Assembly: GCA_051954235.1 (NCBI GenBank)
Contig: JBQCHY010000020.1
Span: 14,708-78,707, forward strand
Source of the DNA: 62-47 sp051954235
GTDB lineage: Bacteria; Pseudomonadota; Alphaproteobacteria; Rhizobiales; Xanthobacteraceae
Length of the DNA stretch: 64,000 nucleotides
Reading direction: 5' to 3'
Positions 61,388-64,000 of this stretch are shown here, in pieces. The translations under genes were made by a program, and so were the position numbers. The notes below the pieces were generated by a model that saw only the letters and a list, made by a program, of their open reading frames with translations, was not told the DNA's origin and searched no databases. Position 1 is the stretch's first letter. Every line of letters starts with the position of its first letter.

Positions 61388-61549
61388 TCACAGAGGCCGG
61401 TTCAGCACCGCCGGCCCCTTGACCAGGGTGACGGCGAAAAACAACACCACCAGAATTCCCAGCGCCACCGCAATCGCGATCGACCGCTCCCGACGCTTCT
61501 TCTTCTGCGCCTCGGTCAACACGATCCCCGGTGGTTGCTCCTCATCCAT
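61388..61549 (-). CDS. Small single-helix protein of the cox operon (CoxF-type)
   Basis: 53 residues from ATG 61549 to TGA 61388. N-terminal acidic/proline MDEEQPPGIVLTEAQ, a Lys/Arg run (KKKRRERS), one membrane helix (IAIAVALGILVVLFFAVTLV) and a short end. Sits 15 bases after ctaB and 75 before ctaG. Small proteins in this place are common and often called CoxF or left unmarked. Confidence 0.85.
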   Translation of the reverse strand: MDEEQPPGIVLTEAQKKKRRERSIAIAVALGILVVLFFAVTLVKGPAVLNRPL

Positions 61550-61564
61550 GGATCGCACGCACCC

Positions 61565-62503
61565 CTAGCCGAACTGCGCCAGCGCGGCCGCGACCACGAC
61601 CTCAAGCAGCAGGATGGCAAACAAGGCGAACAGATAGACGAGCGAAAAGCCGAACAACTGGCGCGCGGCACGCACCGCCGGCGCGCCTTCGCGGCGCCGG
61701 TAGACGTTGATCGCGAGCATCAGCATCCAGCCGCCCAGCACCAACGACGACACGCCATAGACGGCGTCGAAATAACCCAGCGCCCATGGCGCGGCGGCGA
61801 CCGCCACCAGCACGATGGTGTAGAGCAGGATTTGCAGGCGCGTCGCATCGGGACCGGCGACCACCGGCAGCATCGGCACGCCGGCGCGGGCGTAGTCGTC
61901 GCTGCGGAACAGCGCCAGCGCCCAGAAGTGCGGCGGCGTCCAGAAGAAGATAATGAGGAACAGCATGATCGGCTCGACCGACAGCGAGCCCGTCGCAGCA
62001 GCCCATGCGACGACCGGCGGCAGCGCACCGGCGGCCCCGCCGATCACGATGTTCTGTGCGGTCCAGCGCTTCAGCCACATCGTGTAGACGACGGCGTAGA
62101 AGAAGATCGTGAAGGCAAGCAGCGCGCCGGCAACCCAGTTGACGAGGATGCCGAGCGTCGCCACCGAGAAGATCGACAGGATGAGGCCGAACGTCAGCGC
62201 CTCCTGCGGCGTCACCCGACCAGTCGGCACCGGCCGCTTCGAGGTGCGCGACATCAGCGCATCGATATCGGCGTCGTACCACATGTTGAGCGCGCCGGAC
62301 GCGCCCGCGCCGACCGCGATGCAGAGAATCGAGGTGATCGCCAGCACCGGATGTACATGCCCTGGCGCGATCATGAGCCCGACCAGTGCGGTGAACACCA
62401 CCAGCGACATCACGCGCGGCTTGAGCAGCGCGATATAATCGCCGACGCCCGCCTCCGAGATGCGGGGCGGCGACGCCACTGAGTGATTATCGACAATCGA
62501 CAA
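61565..62503 (-). CDS. ctaB: Heme O synthase (protoheme farnesyltransferase)
   Basis: 312 residues, nine helices. UbiA-type prenyltransferase that adds farnesyl to heme b. NMWYDADIDALMSRTSKRPV with the D-x-x-x-D and Arg motif, YTMWLKRWTAQNIVIGGAAG, and DDYARAGVPMLPVV. Start TTG 62503 after a GAGAG; GTG 62515 lacks spacing. Between ctaD and the small cox gene. Confidence 0.95.
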   Translation of the reverse strand: MSIVDNHSVASPPRISEAGVGDYIALLKPRVMSLVVFTALVGLMIAPGHVHPVLAITSILCIAVGAGASGALNMWYDADIDALMSRTSKRPVPTGRVTPQEALTFGLILSIFSVATLGILVNWVAGALLAFTIFFYAVVYTMWLKRWTAQNIVIGGAAGALPPVVAWAAATGSLSVEPIMLFLIIFFWTPPHFWALALFRSDDYARAGVPMLPVVAGPDATRLQILLYTIVLVAVAAAPWALGYFDAVYGVSSLVLGGWMLMLAINVYRRREGAPAVRAARQLFGFSLVYLFALFAILLLEVVVAAALAQFG

Positions 62504-62602
62504 GATCGCTCTCACTTCCGTAACGGCTTTAGCCGGGACTTTGCGGCCCGCGGCGAAAGCGTCGACAACGGCGCGGCGCGTCGAAACGCGCCGCGATGAT
62601 CA

Positions 62603-64000
62603 TTATTGCACGCGCGGCAGCGTCTCGAACTGATGGAACGGCGGCGGCGACGACAGCGTCCATTCCAGCGTCGTGGCACCCGGACCCCACGGATTGTCCG
62701 CCGCCTTCTCCTTGCGGATCAGAGCCAGCGCCATGCCGTAAAGGAAGATCACGATGCCGAAGGCCGAGATATAGGCGCCGATCGACGACACCAGGTTCCA
62801 GCCGGCGAACGCATCCGGATAGTCGACGTAACGGCGCGGCATGCCCGACAGACCGAGGAAGTGCTGCGGGAAGAACAGGATGTTGACGCCGATAAACATC
62901 ACCCAGAAATGCAGCTTGGCGATCGTATCCGAGTACATGTAGCCGGTGATCTTCGGGAACCAGTAATACCAGCCCGCGAAGATCGCGAACACCGCGGCGA
63001 CGCCCATCACGTAGTGGAAGTGCGCGATGACGTAGTAGGTTTCCTGTAGGACGCGGTCGACGCCGGCGTTGGCCAGCACCACGCCGGTGACGCCACCGAC
63101 GGTGAACAGGAAGATGAAGCCGATCGCCCAGATCATCGGCGCCTTGAACTCGATCGAACCGCCCCACATCGTGGCGATCCACGAGAAGATCTTCACGCCG
63201 GTCGGCACCGCGATCACCATCGTGGCAGCGACGAAGTAGGCCTGCGTCGCACCCGACATGCCTACCGTGTACATGTGGTGCGCCCACACCACGAAGCCGA
63301 TGCCGCCGATCGCGACCATGGCGTAGGCCATGCCGAGATAACCGAACACCGGCTTGCGCGCGAAGGTCGCGACGATCTGGCTGATCATGCCGAAGCCCGG
63401 CAGAATCAGGATGTACACTTCGGGGTGACCGAAGAACCAGAACAGATGCTGGAACAGGATCGGGTCGCCGCCGCCATCGGCCGCAAAGAACGAGGTGCCG
63501 AAGTTACGGTCGGTCAGCAGCATGGTGATGGCGCCCGCCAGAACCGGCAGCGACAGCAGCAGCAGGAAGACCGTCACCAGGATCGACCACACGAACAGCG
63601 GCATCTTGTGCAGCGTCATGCCCGGCGCGCGCATGTTGAAGATGGTGGTGATGAAGTTGATGGCGCCGAGGATCGACGACGCGCCGGCGAGATGCATCGA
63701 CAGAATCACGAAGTCGACTGCCGGCCCCGGGTGTCCCGACGTCGAGAGTGGCGCATACATCGTCCAGCCCGTGCCGGCACCTTTGCCGCCCGGCTCGCCT
63801 TCCACGAAGGTCGAGATCAGTAGCAGCGCGAATGCTGCCGGCAGCAGCCAGAACGAAATGTTGTTCATGCGCGGGAAGGCCATGTCCGGCGCGCCAATCA
63901 TCAGCGGCACCATCCAGTTGCCGAAGCCGCCGATCATCGCAGGCTTCACCATGAAGAAGATCTTGATGAGAGCGTGCGAGGTCACGAACACGTTGTATTC
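62603..64000 (-). CDS. ctaD: Cytochrome c oxidase subunit I, cut at window edge
   Basis: The C-terminal 465 residues; the start lies right of the window. Heme-copper oxidase core: heme a His in VTSHALIK, GAPDMAFPRMNNISFW (D-channel Asp), GHPEVYILILPGFG (CuB His-Tyr), VVWAHHMYTVGM (two CuB His), VPTGVKIFSWIATMWGG (K-channel Lys) and AHFHYVMG (heme a3/a His). Two lysines replace the usual Met in HALIKIFFMVKPAMIG. Terminal oxidase of the aa3 type. Confidence 0.96.
   Translation of the reverse strand, partial: EYNVFVTSHALIKIFFMVKPAMIGGFGNWMVPLMIGAPDMAFPRMNNISFWLLPAAFALLLISTFVEGEPGGKGAGTGWTMYAPLSTSGHPGPAVDFVILSMHLAGASSILGAINFITTIFNMRAPGMTLHKMPLFVWSILVTVFLLLLSLPVLAGAITMLLTDRNFGTSFFAADGGGDPILFQHLFWFFGHPEVYILILPGFGMISQIVATFARKPVFGYLGMAYAMVAIGGIGFVVWAHHMYTVGMSGATQAYFVAATMVIAVPTGVKIFSWIATMWGGSIEFKAPMIWAIGFIFLFTVGGVTGVVLANAGVDRVLQETYYVIAHFHYVMGVAAVFAIFAGWYYWFPKITGYMYSDTIAKLHFWVMFIGVNILFFPQHFLGLSGMPRRYVDYPDAFAGWNLVSSIGAYISAFGIVIFLYGMALALIRKEKAADNPWGPGATTLEWTLSSPPPFHQFETLPRVQ

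Overview
The window is chromosomal DNA of an alphaproteobacterium, very probably of the Nitrobacteraceae/Bradyrhizobiaceae group (Bradyrhizobium, Rhodopseudomonas, Afipia, Nitrobacter, Oligotropha). The evidence is gene order and family choice: murA-DUF2948-hisD-UPF0262-LMW phosphatase; a separate Fo operon atpI-B-E-F'-F; ctaD-ctaB-small protein-ctaG-ctaE-DUF983-SURF1-thrC-M16; a single-domain ALA synthase; and dispersed palindromic repeats typical of this group. The genus cannot be fixed by eye. There are no rRNA genes, CRISPR arrays, transposases or prophage genes. One tRNA (Thr-GGT) is present.

1-14.4 kb is accessory and the most interesting part: a photo-oxidative/singlet-oxygen stress island. 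A complete RpoE(ECF11-type)/ChrR sigma-antisigma pair heads a six-gene minus-strand operon (rpoE, chrR, alpha/beta hydrolase, DUF1295, a CFA-like methyltransferase, a membrane protein). A divergent plus-strand operon carries an FAD oxidoreductase, DUF1365 and a second CFA-like methyltransferase, followed by the tail of a deleted short-chain dehydrogenase. Next come ferrochelatase plus a CIA30 protein, and tspO plus a class I photolyase. Six near-identical promoter motifs, TGATC(C/T)-N18-TA(A/T), lie in front of these transcription units and in front of the DUF2147/DUF2177 pair. They define a compact local RpoE regulon that joins lipid modification, porphyrin handling and DNA photorepair. The left edge cuts a second, unrelated ECF sigma gene.

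14.4-30 kb is mixed: an Hsp20 gene with a candidate ROSE RNA thermometer, small hypotheticals, a MAPEG protein, a nitrobindin-like heme protein, a decayed DNA methyltransferase fragment, a caspase-fold (His/Cys dyad) protein with a coupled 45-residue gene, nitronate monooxygenase, a GST, a globin-coupled chemotaxis-type sensor, an aldo/keto reductase, a thioesterase and an iron-siderophore uptake cassette (TonB receptor, PepSY reductase-like protein, small membrane protein). Repeat elements cluster here.

30-64 kb is largely core: LMW phosphatase-UPF0262-hisD-DUF2948-murA, tRNA-Thr, fdhD, an Omp25/31-type porin-like protein, an MCP, bioB, an MBL hydrolase and hemA. It then holds a large Na+/solute-symporter hybrid histidine kinase flanked by two orphan response regulators, yjbQ, the Fo ATP synthase operon, and the minus-strand thrC/cytochrome aa3 oxidase assembly cluster. 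The last includes a 53-residue gene between ctaB and ctaG and ends in a ctaD gene cut by the right edge.

All positions were read by eye; family names rest on recognised motifs, not on database searches.
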